64,000 bases of DNA from Spinacia oleracea. Taxonomy: Eukaryota; Streptophyta; Magnoliopsida; Caryophyllales; Amaranthaceae. Below the pieces are notes generated by a model. It had not been told where the DNA came from, did no database searches, and saw only the letters and a list, made by a program, of their open reading frames with translations. Shown here piece after piece: positions 9,701-20,329 of this stretch; positions within the stretch are counted from its first letter, which is position 1; every line of letters starts with the position of its first letter. The translations under genes were made by a program, and so were the position numbers. The stretch is from assembly GCF_020520425.1 (NCBI RefSeq), contig NC_079488.1, forward strand, positions 29,627,247 to 29,691,246. Reading direction: 5' to 3'.

Positions 9701-11216
9701 AGCGATGCAGCATGAGGGGTGGCGTCAGGCAATGGCCGCTGAAATCGACGCGTTGGAGGAACAGGGGACATGGACGTTGGAAAATTTACCGGAAGGGAAG
9801 AAAGCACTGGGGAGTAAATGGGTGTATACTGAGAAGCGTGATGAGGATGGGAATTTGTTGAGACTGAAGGCTCGATTGGTATGTTTAGGGAATCATCAGG
9901 AGGAAGGGTTGGATTATAATGAGACATTTGCTCCCGTCGCGAAGATGGCGACAGTTCGAACTTTCCTAGCTGTCGCAGCTGTCAAACAGTGGGACGTGCA
10001 TCAGATGGACGTCCATAATGCGTTCTTGCACGGTGACTTGGAGGAAGAGATCTATATGAAGATTCCTCCTGGATTCCAGAAGAATCACTCTGACAAAGTG
10101 TGTCGAATGAGAAAGTCGTTGTATGGGTTGAAACAAGCACCTAGATGTTGGTTCCAGAAGTTGTCGACGGCATTGACGCACTATGGATTTCGACAGTCGC
10201 TGTCCGATTATTCGCTCTTTACTCTGTCTAAAGGTACGTTGCAGCTGAGTGTGCTCATTTATGTGGACGACATGATTATCGCGGGCAATAACAAGTTTGC
10301 GCTTGAGAGTTTTAAGGCATACTTGAAGGAGTGTTTTAAAATGAAAGACCTCGGGGCTCTGAAGTACTTCCTTGGGTTAGAGGTGGCACGAAGTAGTCAA
10401 GGGTTCTATGTATGTCAGAGAAAATATGCCCTCGACATCATCTCAGAGGCCGGATTGTTGGGAGCAAAGCCTGTGGACTTTCCCATGGAACAGAATCATA
10501 GGTTGGCATTGGCAGACGGGCCAGACCTGTCGGACGGTGAGCAGTATAGGCGTCTGATCGGACGTCTGGTTTATTTGGCTGTCACGCGACCAGACGTTGC
10601 CTACTCTGTACATGTCCTATCTCAATTTATGAAAGCACCAAAGGAGGCACATTGGGAAGCAGCTTTGCGAGTAGTGAGATATTTGAAGAAGTGTCCGGGT
10701 CAAGGTATACTACTTCGGTCGGACAGTGCGTTGCAGTTGGAGGGGTGGTGCGACTCGGATTGGGCAGGGTGTCCAATGACGCGTCGGTCGGTGACTGGAT
10801 GGTTTGTGTCACTTGGTATGTCGCCAGTTTCTTGGAAGACCAAGAAACAGCATACTGTTTCTCGGTCGTCTGCTGAGGCAGAATATCGGTCGATGGCAGC
10901 TCTGACGTGTGAGTTGAAGTGGTTGAAACAACTACTACGCGACTTGGGGGTGACACACGACCAAGGCATGAGGATGTATTGCGACAGTCAGTCTGCGTTG
11001 CATATTGCACAGAATCCGGTGTTCCATGAAAGGACAAAACACATCGAGTCAGATTGTCATTTCATTCGAGATGCAATCAAGGAAGGGATCATCAGTCCGT
11101 CGTACGTGTCGACGAAGGTTCAGTTAGCAGATATCTTCACCAAAGCGTTGGGGAAGGCGCAATTTGAGTTTTTTTTGAACAAGATGGGCATTCGAGATCT
11201 ACATGCTCCACCTTGA
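6741..11216 (+). CDS. Ty1/copia gag-pol polyprotein, uninterrupted
   Basis: The frame is 1491 codons from the first ATG (6741, good context ACCATGA); it is open a little further upstream but without an earlier ATG. Order is gag, protease, integrase, reverse transcriptase, RNase H, which defines copia. Visible motifs: gag-type N terminus; CX2CX4HX4C zinc knuckle at residues 263-276; protease DSGA at 387-390; integrase HHCC zinc finger (H512, H517, C540, C543); catalytic D570, D633 and E667; RT with YVDD (about residue 1174); RNase H with CDSDWAG and SRSSAEAEY near 1335-1385; and a C-terminal ADIFTKAL. An RG-rich, glycine-rich stretch follows the zinc knuckle. No stops or frameshifts are seen, so it may be competent to transpose. 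Confidence 0.95.
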   Translation: MSSDEEAPPKVIAAAVDLDYYLGSGDGPGIVITPVKLRGASNYDEWAKAVRRSMISKFKFGFLDGSVKEPITDETKMKHWIAVNSMVVSWITNTIDESLRSNLEDFDIAHELWSHLRTRYCVVSGTRVCHIKMALSGCKQGTSEGVMEYYGRLSKVWKEYVQYARVPRCVCAGCTCNIAKQVGDIHDEDRLHYFLIGLDDHYEAIRAQLLARSPLPGLDEAYQTVMNTETMRAKAARGPESVMAFKVETKAWSRSGDVSGRFCGHCNREGHEEETCYQLIGFPEWWDEKKRGGRGHGRGGRTSIRGGRVARGAASSTSGVARANAVSNATGGATTTVTSGDGSHGAVTTTNHELVGVTKEQVQQIVDILSRPSTKLQGNLDLRWIVDSGASRHVTGDISILRNIKTSRNQQVVLPDGQPANSNQYGSVVLEDGFVLDNVLFVPKLNCNLISVTQLSDELHCAAQFTNKMCVLQDRSTRMVIGVGDRQEGLYFFRGAPKVRVLAVECVVDLWHQRMGHPSEKVLQLLPHVSHKIRKNKTICDVCPRARQCRESFPVSVSRASRTFELVHLDLWGPYKTPSSCGAKYFFTIVDDYSRGVWIYLLNNKMEVASTFLNFVAMIKCQFNRSLRVVRSDNGTEFNCLQNYFRQHGILFESSCVGTPQQNGRVERKHQHILNVGRALRFQGNLPIKFWGECILAACYLINRTPTPILDNKTPYEMLFGKPPSYVPIRVFGCLCYAYNLRCKGDKFESRSRRCVFLGYPFGRKGWQLYDLETHEFFVSRDVKFHEGTFPFADESDVLPPVHDGHGGLDHWSLDESGTTGPETVSSPAGDTAGVSPPTGDTEGVLSLPGADEGVSLTSGDDRGVSSPVREEQQHETPSRVDSDVVSSQTGVEETTGSDESETRQCVEDTELGRGKRVKFPSTKLKDCVIHTIREKYSTSDKTPTASSLSGTPYPITYFVNYERFSSKHRHYIAALQEGQVPKSFKQAMQHEGWRQAMAAEIDALEEQGTWTLENLPEGKKALGSKWVYTEKRDEDGNLLRLKARLVCLGNHQEEGLDYNETFAPVAKMATVRTFLAVAAVKQWDVHQMDVHNAFLHGDLEEEIYMKIPPGFQKNHSDKVCRMRKSLYGLKQAPRCWFQKLSTALTHYGFRQSLSDYSLFTLSKGTLQLSVLIYVDDMIIAGNNKFALESFKAYLKECFKMKDLGALKYFLGLEVARSSQGFYVCQRKYALDIISEAGLLGAKPVDFPMEQNHRLALADGPDLSDGEQYRRLIGRLVYLAVTRPDVAYSVHVLSQFMKAPKEAHWEAALRVVRYLKKCPGQGILLRSDSALQLEGWCDSDWAGCPMTRRSVTGWFVSLGMSPVSWKTKKQHTVSRSSAEAEYRSMAALTCELKWLKQLLRDLGVTHDQGMRMYCDSQSALHIAQNPVFHERTKHIESDCHFIRDAIKEGIISPSYVSTKVQLADIFTKALGKAQFEFFLNKMGIRDLHAPP

Positions 11217-11223
11217 GGGGGGA
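11214..11223 (+). other. Polypurine tract of copia element
   Basis: GAGGGGGGA lies immediately before the 3' LTR, right at the gag-pol stop codon. It is the expected primer site for plus-strand DNA synthesis. Confidence 0.8.
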
Positions 11224-11385
11224 TGTTAAGATATGTTAAGATATTAGATATTATTCTGTGAATATTCTGTAGAGTCCTAACTATGGTGAGTTACCTAATG
11301 TGTACCTAGGGTTTAGGTAACTGAGTTGTACTATATATACGTATGTTATTAATGAGAATGATACGAGATTACACAATATTTGACA
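11224..11385 (+). repeat. 3' LTR of copia element
   Basis: 162 bp, reading identical to the 5' LTR. It ends 19 bp before the BURP start codon, so its own TATA-like motif (about 11330-11341) could drive transcription into that gene. Confidence 0.95.
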
Positions 11386-11404
11386 ATAATTAATTTCAAT
11401 CAAC

Positions 11405-13311
11405 ATGAGTTATTACAAGCCATCTTTTGTGCTACTACTAGTTACATTTATCTCTATTGTAAGTTTTCTTCAATCTACTCTTTATTTACTTTGCAATTAG
11501 GATATTAATTATTAATAATAACGATCTTATTTTAAAAAGATTTCATAACTTAATATGATTTGATATTTATACTTATATAAATGCAACTTGTATAGATATA
11601 CCAAAATCAAAGACGACTTCAATTCTTTTACAACACAATATTACCCGATCAAAATGATTAATTACGTTTGATATTGATAATTATTTTACCTTTCAATCGT
11701 CTTTGTGATATACCAAAATTTAACTCGATGCATATCAAGAACTCGCCATGCTACCCCTAATCATATACATGTTATTTTATGCAATTTTTTCATGCTTTTT
11801 ATATTGGAAATTCTCTTATCTTTTCCTACTTAATTCAAATGTATGGCCCAAAAACACTTATCAAGAAGTCGTGAAGTTTAAGTTTTGACCAAGGTCCTCC
11901 TCCAAATTATACGTTCCATTTTAGAGAAATTGTATTAACTTACATACATTTTCGTTCAAGATTTGCAATTTGCAATTATGCTTTGGACTTTAAATTACTT
12001 TGCTACGTTACTATTTAATTACTTACCGCTATTTCTCATAACATATATTTATCATTTATCCGTTTGAATTTTCTTTTTGTAGCAGTTGACTTTCCCACTT
12101 TGCAGTGGAGCTCCGTCGTCACCTGAAGAAATATATTGGAAAACTAAAGTAGGCGATATCCCTATGCCAAAACCTTTGAAGGATAGCTTGCGTCTAGGTA
12201 AACTTTTGAATCAAATTAAACCTATCAAAGTCCAAAGTATCTGACAAAATAACTCATAATTTCACTTCTTGTTATCCTTTTTGTTTATGTACAAGTAGTA
12301 ATTACAAATAAATATTCTTATGAATAATATTGGTGTGATTTTTTTATACTTTATGAAATTTTGACTTTTCGATTTTTGAAATCACCTAAAAAAGGTTTTT
12401 TTGTAAAAATAAAATAAAAATTACTCTAGAATTTATTTCTCTACATCTAATTTTTAGTCAAACTAAACATAGACTATTATGTTCACTGTACTACAAACTC
12501 TTATTTTATTTCCTCTTTTGTAGGACCAAATGAAAGAGTTGTGCAACTCAACTCGAATTACAAACAGGATTTTGGTACACATGAAGCCCTGTTGTATGTT
12601 TGGGGAGGACATGTTGCAAAAACTCAAATTCCGCAAGATGGTCGAGTGATATATTTCAAAGATGATATATTGTCGAAAGTCGGAGTTAAAATGAAGTTGT
12701 ACTTCAAGAAAATCAATAATCAAGCCAAGTTTTTGCCGTTGCATGTTGCGAAAATCCTGCCTACTACATCGAACAAATTTCAAGTGATCCTAAATCTTCT
12801 TTTTGTGAATCCTAAATCCACTTTAGCTCAAGATATTGAGTTGATGATGAAAAAATGTGAAGAAAAAGGTGTCAAAGGTGAGATAAGGAATTGTGTTAAT
12901 TCATTGGAAGATATGGTTGACTATGTTACGTCAGCATTAAATTTTGGAAAAAATAAGTTGGTTGTGGCGTCCACGAAGGAGGATTATGGTATCCTTTTGG
13001 AATACACTATTCAAAAAGTACAACTATTAGGAAGTCACGTTGTGGTGTGTCATAAAATAAGGAATCCATTTGCTGTGTTTCTTTGTCATAGCATACAGAA
13101 TACTTATTTATACAATGTTTCTATGGTTCGCGCTAACGGGAAGCAAACGGAGGCATTTGCAATTTGTCATAAGGACACTTCTTTTTGGAATCCAAGACAT
13201 TATGCCTTTGAGTTTCTTAACACCAAGCCGGGTGGGAAGCCTATATGTCATTTTGTTTGTGCAGAAGCAATAGTTTGGTATAGGCTGCCAAAAAATAATG
13301 GCGAGGAATAA
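11405..13311 (+). CDS. BURP-domain protein, three exons
   Basis: Exons 11405-11458, 12083-12197 and 12524-13311 join in phase (957 bp, 318 residues). Donors are GTAAGT and GTAAAC; acceptors are TTTTTGTAG and CTTTTGTAG. Exon 1 encodes MSYYKPSFVLLLVTFISI, the signal-peptide core. Exon 2 holds the short conserved segment typical of BURP proteins (SPEEIYWKTK...PMPKPLKDS). Exon 3 holds the BURP domain with its spaced CH motifs: CH-X10-CH around 13042-13090, then CHKDTSFWNPRH and ICHFVCAEAIVWY. BURP proteins are plant-specific, secreted or cell-wall associated, with roles in seed, fruit and stress. I cannot assign the subfamily. The coding frame is intact, but a copia element separates the ATG from the TATA box. 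Confidence 0.85.
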
Positions 13312-13381
13312 GAAGTGTGTTTTAAGTATAAACACCAAGCTGGGTGAGAAGCATATGTGTCATTTTGTTTGTGTAGAAGCT
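13219..13381 (+). repeat. 51-bp duplication of BURP 3' coding sequence
   Basis: Bases 13219-13269, coding for the last CH motif, recur with several changes at 13331-13381, just past the stop codon. The second copy is outside the coding frame and looks like a small local duplication. Confidence 0.75.
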
Positions 13382-14042
13382 CTTCATATCATATAATAAA
13401 TATGAATTGTTTATGATCATGAAAGAAGAAAGGGATTTTTTTACCCATTCAAGAGACAAAAGATGGAAAATGAATAAATAAGATTAGCTCATAACTTTCA
13501 GTTCATTTGCAGACTTCATTATACCTTATGTAAAGTGATTAATAATTCAGTTATTACAAGCTTAAATTTTTCTGATTTTCACTTATTTTTTACATATCTA
13601 ATAATCGAAATTTGTAGCCCTATACTTAAGCTATTTAAATCTATATCATCCTCAACTTGTGTCATCAAAAGTTACTTGAACTAATCACAACTTATTGTAG
13701 TTGTATGTAATTAGAACTTGAATAACTTTTATCAGCATTGAATTCATTTGAGCTTAACAATAAATTAAAGAGCTAAAATTATATATGTTTGATGAGTGAA
13801 AGTAAGGCAGGAAAAACAACGCCTTGGTTGGTGTTATAATTATCGTTGTCTTCATTGCTAAATTATGAACAAACTTGATCATCAGAATACGTTTGATGAT
13901 ATGAATGTTGGAATTTTTATGAAAAGTTCAACTTACCTAGAGAGTCAGGTAAACAACTTTCTCCATTTTGTGGGAAGTAGAACTTTAAATTAAAATTAGG
14001 CAATGGTAAGCCCAATATTGAAAAGAGAATAAGCCTAATAGT
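13312..14042. other. AT-rich stretch downstream of BURP gene
   Basis: No gene is seen. It includes the likely 3' untranslated region. At 13897-14003 it has a diverged partial copy of block B (compare 5447-5547), so the B sequence occurs in part a third time here. Confidence 0.6.
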
Positions 14043-15379
14043 ATTTTAACGTTTAAACAATACACAGAGTGATTATATTCTGGCTGAAATTTCATACAAT
14101 CAGTTTATTTTGATTTGGTATTTTGGGTTAATTCCTAGAATTGTGGGATGTCAATTACAATGGGAAAGTTCTTTTCATATCCTTTTCTAGATAAAATAAA
14201 GAAGGAATACATAACAGTTGTCTAAGGAAATTATTCTCTATAATAAAGGATTATAGAACGGTTGTATAAGGTAATAACACGATTTTAGTTTTTTTTCCCT
14301 CACGCACGCATCGCGTGCATATAAGACTACTATCTTAGAATGGAGGAGAGAGAATTATGTGTTTTATAAGATCAAGATTCGTATTAGTCCAACCATAAGG
14401 AGTTATTTGATTGTATTTGGGAAGTTAAACATCACTTTCTTTTGCAATTTCTACGTTTTTCTTCATTTTTTAGGAACTGGATTATTGTTTTGTTGAGCAT
14501 ATATGAATGTTGGAATTTTTATGGAAAGTTAAACTTACCTAGAGAGTCAGATAAACAACTTTCTCCATCTTATGAAAAGTAGAACTTTAAATTAAAATTA
14601 GGCTAATTTAATTTAATAGTAACTAGGTTAATTTCTTCCCGTGACTAATTTAATCCATTTAGTGACTATGTCTACTTTTACAAAAGGTCTTGCGCGCACA
14701 AGTTGTACAATAAATTTATTTTACACCAAGATAACTTTTATATAGTTTTTTGTAACTTTAACCTACTTTTTTGTAACTTTTATATTATAAAAATAAAAAG
14801 TTGATAGATAAACATTTTAAAGGGTTAAATGATTAATTTATACATTATTAGTGATTTTGAAGAAATAATTTTGATTCAAATGAAAAAAAATTATCATTAA
14901 AAAATAGATAACTTTTACATATATAAATGTAACTTTTAAGTATTTTGAGTCAACTTTTACTCTGGTGTACAATATTTATTGTACACCCATTGTAAATAAG
15001 AATTTGTGCTACTTTTATATTAAAAGTAGACCGTCTCTTTACTCCATCTTACTACTCCACTTAATAAGTGGCCTTTTTTTTAACTACTCCACTTAATAAG
15101 TGGCCACTTAATTGAGTAGAGTAGTAAAAGGCCACTATTTATAATAAGGAATTAAACTACTGTTTTGGTATCTTGCTCAATGCATCAACATGTTAAATAA
15201 GGAATTGAACTAGCGTGTTGGTATCTTGCTCAATGTATCGCCAACTACTTTGTTGTTGAGGGAGTGCATTTTTGTTCAATTAAAGTAGGCCAAATTGTCA
15301 ATTCCAAAAAAAAAAAAAAAAAAAGTTAGGCCAAACTATTTACAAATTAGGATGGTATCATGTGATGCCTACAAAGTGT
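14043..15379 (+). repeat. Direct-repeat block B2
   Basis: Second copy of 4993-6302 in the same orientation, with scattered substitutions and a small insertion near 15015. At 15379 it changes abruptly to the inverted arm (a match to the reverse complement of 5148-5168). This marks a rearrangement joint between a direct and an inverted copy. Confidence 0.9.
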
Positions 15380-15796
15380 TATGTATTCCTCCTTTATATA
15401 TATATATACTATATAAAAAAGCCGCACAGCCCCTTCCTTTTTGCCGTAATTTTTGTTTCCATTTTTGTCCCTCCCCTTATATTCTGTGTTTTGTGTAAGA
15501 AATGAGAATAAATCATGTGATTTAAGGCAGGACCAATTGAGGCTAATTGCTTAAATGCTTAAAGGGGAGATATATAAAGCTAGCTTAAACAGACTGTAGT
15601 TTTAAGTGGGGCCACACGTAAATCTTAGCTAACAATTTGTCTAAAACCAATTTGGTTCTCTCTAATCAAACAAAAATATGGGGTTTATTTATTAATATTA
15701 TGAGAATTAAGACATGATGAAGTCCATGCACTTTGGAATTAGTATTAATCAATGGCCAGTTTTCGAGTCTTCATACCAACAATCAATATTTATTTA

Positions 15797-16354
15797 GGCA
15801 AATTTGCCAAAAAGGACCTTTTATAACTCAAATTTTGCGAGAAAGGACCTTATATAATTTTTTTTGTGAAAACACACCTTAAATTATTATTTTTTGCGAG
15901 AAAGGACCTAAGGGAAGTTTCCGGCATTGATTGAGCTTTTCCGGTCATTGATTTGCACGTGAGCAGCACGTGTGGCTTACGTTGGCTAAAGACATTGATT
16001 TTCCCGAGTCTTGAATTTTCAAACTTGACTTTATTTCGATTTTTTTTTTTCAACTTTAGGTTTTAAAGCTTAGAATTTTGGAGGAAAATTGGGCTGTGAT
16101 TAGCAAAATAAAGTCACACGTGCTTCTCACGTGCAAGTCAATGGCCGAAAAAGCTCAGTCAATGCCGGAAATTTACTTTTGGTTGTCTTTCGCAAAAAAA
16201 AATTACATTAAGGTGTGATTTCACAAAAAAAATATTATATAAGGTCCTTTCTCGCAAAAAAATTTACGTTAAGGTGTGATTTCACAAAAAAAATTATATA
16301 AGGTCCTTTCTCGCAAAATTTGGGTTATAAAAGGTCCTTTTTAACAAATTGGCC
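15797..16354. mobile_element. Non-autonomous MULE (Mutator-like) element
   Basis: The 558-bp element has long terminal inverted repeats. The left end reads GGCAAATTTGCCAAAAAGGA and the right end, reversed, reads GGCCAATTTGTTAAAAAGGA; the similarity extends over about 100 bp or more. It is flanked by a perfect 9-bp duplication ATTTATTTA (15788-15796 and 16355-16363), the Mutator signature. Inside, motifs such as TTTCTCGCAAAA and AAGGTGTGATTTCACAAAAA are repeated. There is no transposase, so it would need one in trans. Confidence 0.85.
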
Positions 16355-16558
16355 ATTTATTTATTACCCACTTTAAATTTGTTATATATTAAGCTTATGC
16401 CTTTCAAATTTTGTTCACTAATTAGAGTTTTGCATTCGTGTTTTGGTTTAATGTTCATTTTTTGGAGGCAAGTTAAATAAACGGAGGTTAGTATTTTTTA
16501 CTTTTTCTCTTATAGCCCAAAAATAATGTTGAATGCCATATACTTAGCTTATTCCGGA

Positions 16559-16656
16559 TATTAATTTTTGAAACTTGTTTGATGCAAACATTAATTTTTT
16601 TTTTCACTATTAATTTTCGAAACTTGTTTGATGCAAACATTAATTTTTTTTTTCAC
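16559..16656 (+). repeat. 49-bp tandem duplication
   Basis: Two adjacent copies of a unit containing GAAACTTGTTTGATGCAAAC followed by a T-run lie near the 3' end of the short Helitron-like element. Confidence 0.8.
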
Positions 16657-17573
16657 CATTGCAGGTAAACTCTGTCATCAAAGTTATCGGAGCACTTTAA
16701 AAGATACCAGTAGTTCAATTAAGCTTTTGAAACAAGTTCTACCCTTGAGCTTGATTGTTAACCTTGGATCAACCTTTTAGATACTCTTTTTTCTCGGAAA
16801 TATGTAAATACTCTGTACACGAAAGTATTACGTTTGTGCAGAAAAATATCAATATTATCCAAAAAAATATTTATGCTTAAACCACGTGCAAAGCACGTGC
16901 ACTGCACCTAGTTTTATCTAGAAAAGGATATGAAAAGAACTTTCCCATTGTAATTGACATCCCACAATTCTAGGAATTAACCCAAAATACCAAATCAAAA
17001 TAAACTGATTGTATGAAATTTCAGCCAGAATATAATCACTCTGTGTATTGTTTAAACGTTAAAATACAAATATTGAACAATAAACAATTTGATTTTTTTA
17101 GTAACTAGGATCGAACCGCGCGCTATCGCGCGCGTATGTCCACCGGAAAACCTGATGAATTTTGGCCTCCTAAATCAAACACGATACAAACTAAGGAAAT
17201 GACATTTATTTTTTGTTCTGATTTGTAATTTCCAATAAAAACTGACCCGATCTAAGTTATAAATCCAGATTGTAGCACGTGGTCGAGCTAAGGTCGCACA
17301 TAATCTCATGAAACTACATCATTATGGTTGACGTTTGTGAAGGGAGATACAAGAATAAAGCGTAATGAACGTGTATTAATTAACGGACTGCTAAATTGTG
17401 ATGCAAGATCTTTGGCGATCATAAGCTGCAAGATACACTCAAACTTAAGGTGTCCTACATCACATTAAAATGGCAACTTCAAGGAGATCATCAGTGAAAT
17501 TGGAAAGATATACTCAAACTTAAGTTGTCCTACATCATAAATAACTTGGATAGATGTGGATCAAGTTTAATCA

Positions 17574-17989
<416 letters not shown>

Positions 17990-18076
17990 TTAAATTTTTC
18001 AGGAATAAGACTTGACAATGAACATAGTATCATGCATCGGACATTAAACATTTTCCACTCCAGCAAAATATATTCC

Positions 18077-18325
18077 CCTGGTAGTTGGTCAATGCTAAGG
18101 TAGCTGCTGCCTGCCCATTTGTCGAGCGTTTATTATTGAAAAGCAAATTAGTGTTGTTGCCCATATTAGGCTTATTCATCCATAGCTGCTGCATTGCCAT
18201 AAATTTATTGATAGTGTTCCTGTAAGTGGGCAGACCTTGACCACCAGCAACCTGCTCCATTTCCTGCATCCTTTGCATCTGTAGCTTAGAAGCAGAACTA
18301 TATCGAGGATAACTTTTCAAGCCCT
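18077..18325 (-). pseudogene. SEUSS-like co-regulator fragment (right copy)
   Basis: Reverse copy of 3724-3975, with only a few residue differences (ASKLQMQRMQEMEQ here). The same conserved block and no other SEUSS domain are present. Confidence 0.7.
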
Positions 18326-19374
18326 CTGCATATGAGATAACAGAATCTGAATTCAGGTGATTACTCATAATAATCAGACGAATCAAGAAGAATCAGACGG
18401 ACAAGGTCAGGGAAATTACGAAGGATTTTTCAGTTTTATACAAAATTCCTAAAGACAACAGCCAAAAGAACGTAAAGTAGAGAAGAAAACCTAAATTGAG
18501 TAAGATCCAACCTTAACATCAAAAGGCACTCCCGAAAATCCAACTATATTCCCGGAAGAATCTTTATGGACTAACATTTTATATTCATCCACACACCGAC
18601 AACAAAATTTAAAATGGTGACTTGGTGACTGAAATTTTCTTTTTATAAAACTTCTCGTGAATAAGCATGGAACTAATTCACAGGAACACCAAGAAAACGC
18701 AGCAACCATACTTTTCAACCAGTTTTTAGCGGAGTGCAAAATTATATTTCTCATATAACCTCCACCATATCAACTACAGAAATATACAAGGCAGTGGAAG
18801 CTCTGAAACACATATACACAACCGTCTTTGTATAGGACGGAAGGCTAAATAACAAAGTCAAGACCAGAGATGAGTGAAGGCTTGAATTTTAAAAAATGAG
18901 TTGATATGCCTACTTTAGCACCAGTATAAACATGCAAATTGGGGAAATGATACGGAGTATCATTTACGTTATCTCCTGAATATTCTACAGAGTTATTCAG
19001 AATCGTTAATTTATCTTCTAACTTTTCAAGTGAAATTATCTAGTAGCCTAATATAGTACAGGAAAACACTCCATAAATCGTAATTTATAAGAGCATCAAA
19101 TAATTCTATACGTGGAAACAAAAACAAAAACAGTATAGTTTGCACAATACATGGGATTGCATTTCTGAACCTGCCCTTTCTTTGAAATGAACATGGCCAA
19201 TTTATCACTCATCCCACAAGAAGTTGCCTCGCAAATCAAACAATAGGCCAAAACCCATTAAACGTGATAAAACCACACAGCTAGACGCATAACAATACTT
19301 GATATACTGTCGCTCCGAACATTCAAATTAATTGTTCCTATAAACATCCGAAGACTGAGAATAGATGGTAGTAC

Positions 19375-19791
19375 CTTACACCCGTGAGTTATACGTAAGC
19401 GAGGGAAACTTTTAAGAACTTGATGAACAAGCTGAGCAATAGTAGGCCAATTCTGCAGTCAAATTACAAAGCAGATACAGTAAGATACTATCACAACTAC
19501 TAAATTATTTGAAGCTTTAAAAAAACTACTGTAATTTACCCACCTTCTCATTAACATTACGGTAATGTACAGATGAAAAGAACTTGTAGATCTCAACATT
19601 CACGCCTTTAATACCTTTAGTCTTGTCGACAAGGGTTCTAAAAACCTGAAACCATGGACGACTAACATTAGTTGCAGATTCTATAACATGTTCACCCATG
19701 TGACAGGAAAACTCAAGAATGAGGAAAAACCCACCTCATCGATCATGGGTAAAAATTCGGTAGCAGGCTGGAATAGACTTACTTCCTTATC
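19375..19791 (-). pseudogene. Three captured exons of an unidentified gene (right copy, open frame)
   Basis: Blocks 19735-19791, 19544-19645 and 19375-19452 (57, 102 and 78 bp) are each bordered by AG and GT. All are in phase 0 and join into 79 open codons. The left-arm copy has a 1-base deletion in the middle block. Segments include [33 protein letters not shown] and NWPTIAQLVHQVLKSFPRL. I do not recognise the protein. The preserved frame suggests the source gene is real. Confidence 0.55.
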
Positions 19792-19964
19792 CTGCAAATC
19801 AGACGTATGTCAATTGAATTGAGACCATATATGTCAACTTTACATTTAAGGGTCCAAACTGCACCTACTTGTCAGTAGATTCATTAGTGTTAGAGTGGCC
19901 ATTACACACTTTGTGCACTGGGCTCATGATATCCATCCCGTGACTATATCCTTTGAGATACAGC

Positions 19965-20329
19965 CTTAAAACCTCCAGTGGTAGATTCAATAATGAGGAT
20001 AACACAATCAGCCTGGGAGGTACCAGTAATCATGTTCTTGATAAAGTATGTGTCCAGGGGCATCGATCACAGTAGTACTTGTTGGTCTCAAACTTCCACA
20101 AGGCAATATCAATGGTAATACCGCGTTCACGCTCAACGTTTAGTTTGTCAAGAACCCAAGCATACTTGAAGGACCTCTTGGTCATCTCAGCAGCTTCTTT
20201 CTCAAATCTCTCAATCATATGCTTGTCAATACCTCCAAGCTTGTAGATCAAGTGATCAGTGGCGGTTGACTTTCCAGAATCTACATGGCCAATGACCACC
20301 AAACTGATATGAATCTTTTCCTTACCCAT
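19965..20329 (-). pseudogene. eEF1A 5' fragment, broken (right copy)
   Basis: Reverse copy of 1076-1455. It keeps the [10 protein letters not shown] codons that the left copy has lost one of, but has the same frameshift after KYYC. That break therefore predates the duplication. The P-loop GHVDSGKS is visible. It cannot make eEF1A. Confidence 0.85.

Larger units (their letters stand above)
6438..11385 (+). mobile_element. Intact-looking Ty1/copia LTR retrotransposon
   Basis: Two 162-bp LTRs (6438-6599 and 11224-11385) begin TG and end CA and read identical by eye. The element is flanked by a perfect 5-bp target duplication, ATAAT (6433-6437 and 11386-11390). A primer-binding site follows the first LTR and a purine tract precedes the second. 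One long open frame encodes the whole gag-pol polyprotein. Identical LTRs and an unbroken frame point to a recent insertion. The short LTRs and single frame suggest the Ale/Retrofit lineage, which is an inference. It lies between the TATA box and the ATG of the BURP gene, in the same orientation. Confidence 0.95.
15397..16911 (+). mobile_element. Short Helitron-like non-autonomous element
   Basis: The 3' end has a hairpin (CACGTGCAAAGCACGTG, 16883-16899) and then CTAG at 16908-16911 followed by T. The flanks, ...ATTCCTCCTTTA (15396) and TTTTATCTAG (16912), rejoin to the reverse complement of left-arm sequence near 5147. That gives an empty site with insertion exactly between A and T, the Helitron rule. 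The 5' end begins TATATATATATACTATAT and not the canonical TC, so the element may be slightly degraded there. No coding sequence is seen. A MULE is nested inside. Confidence 0.7.
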
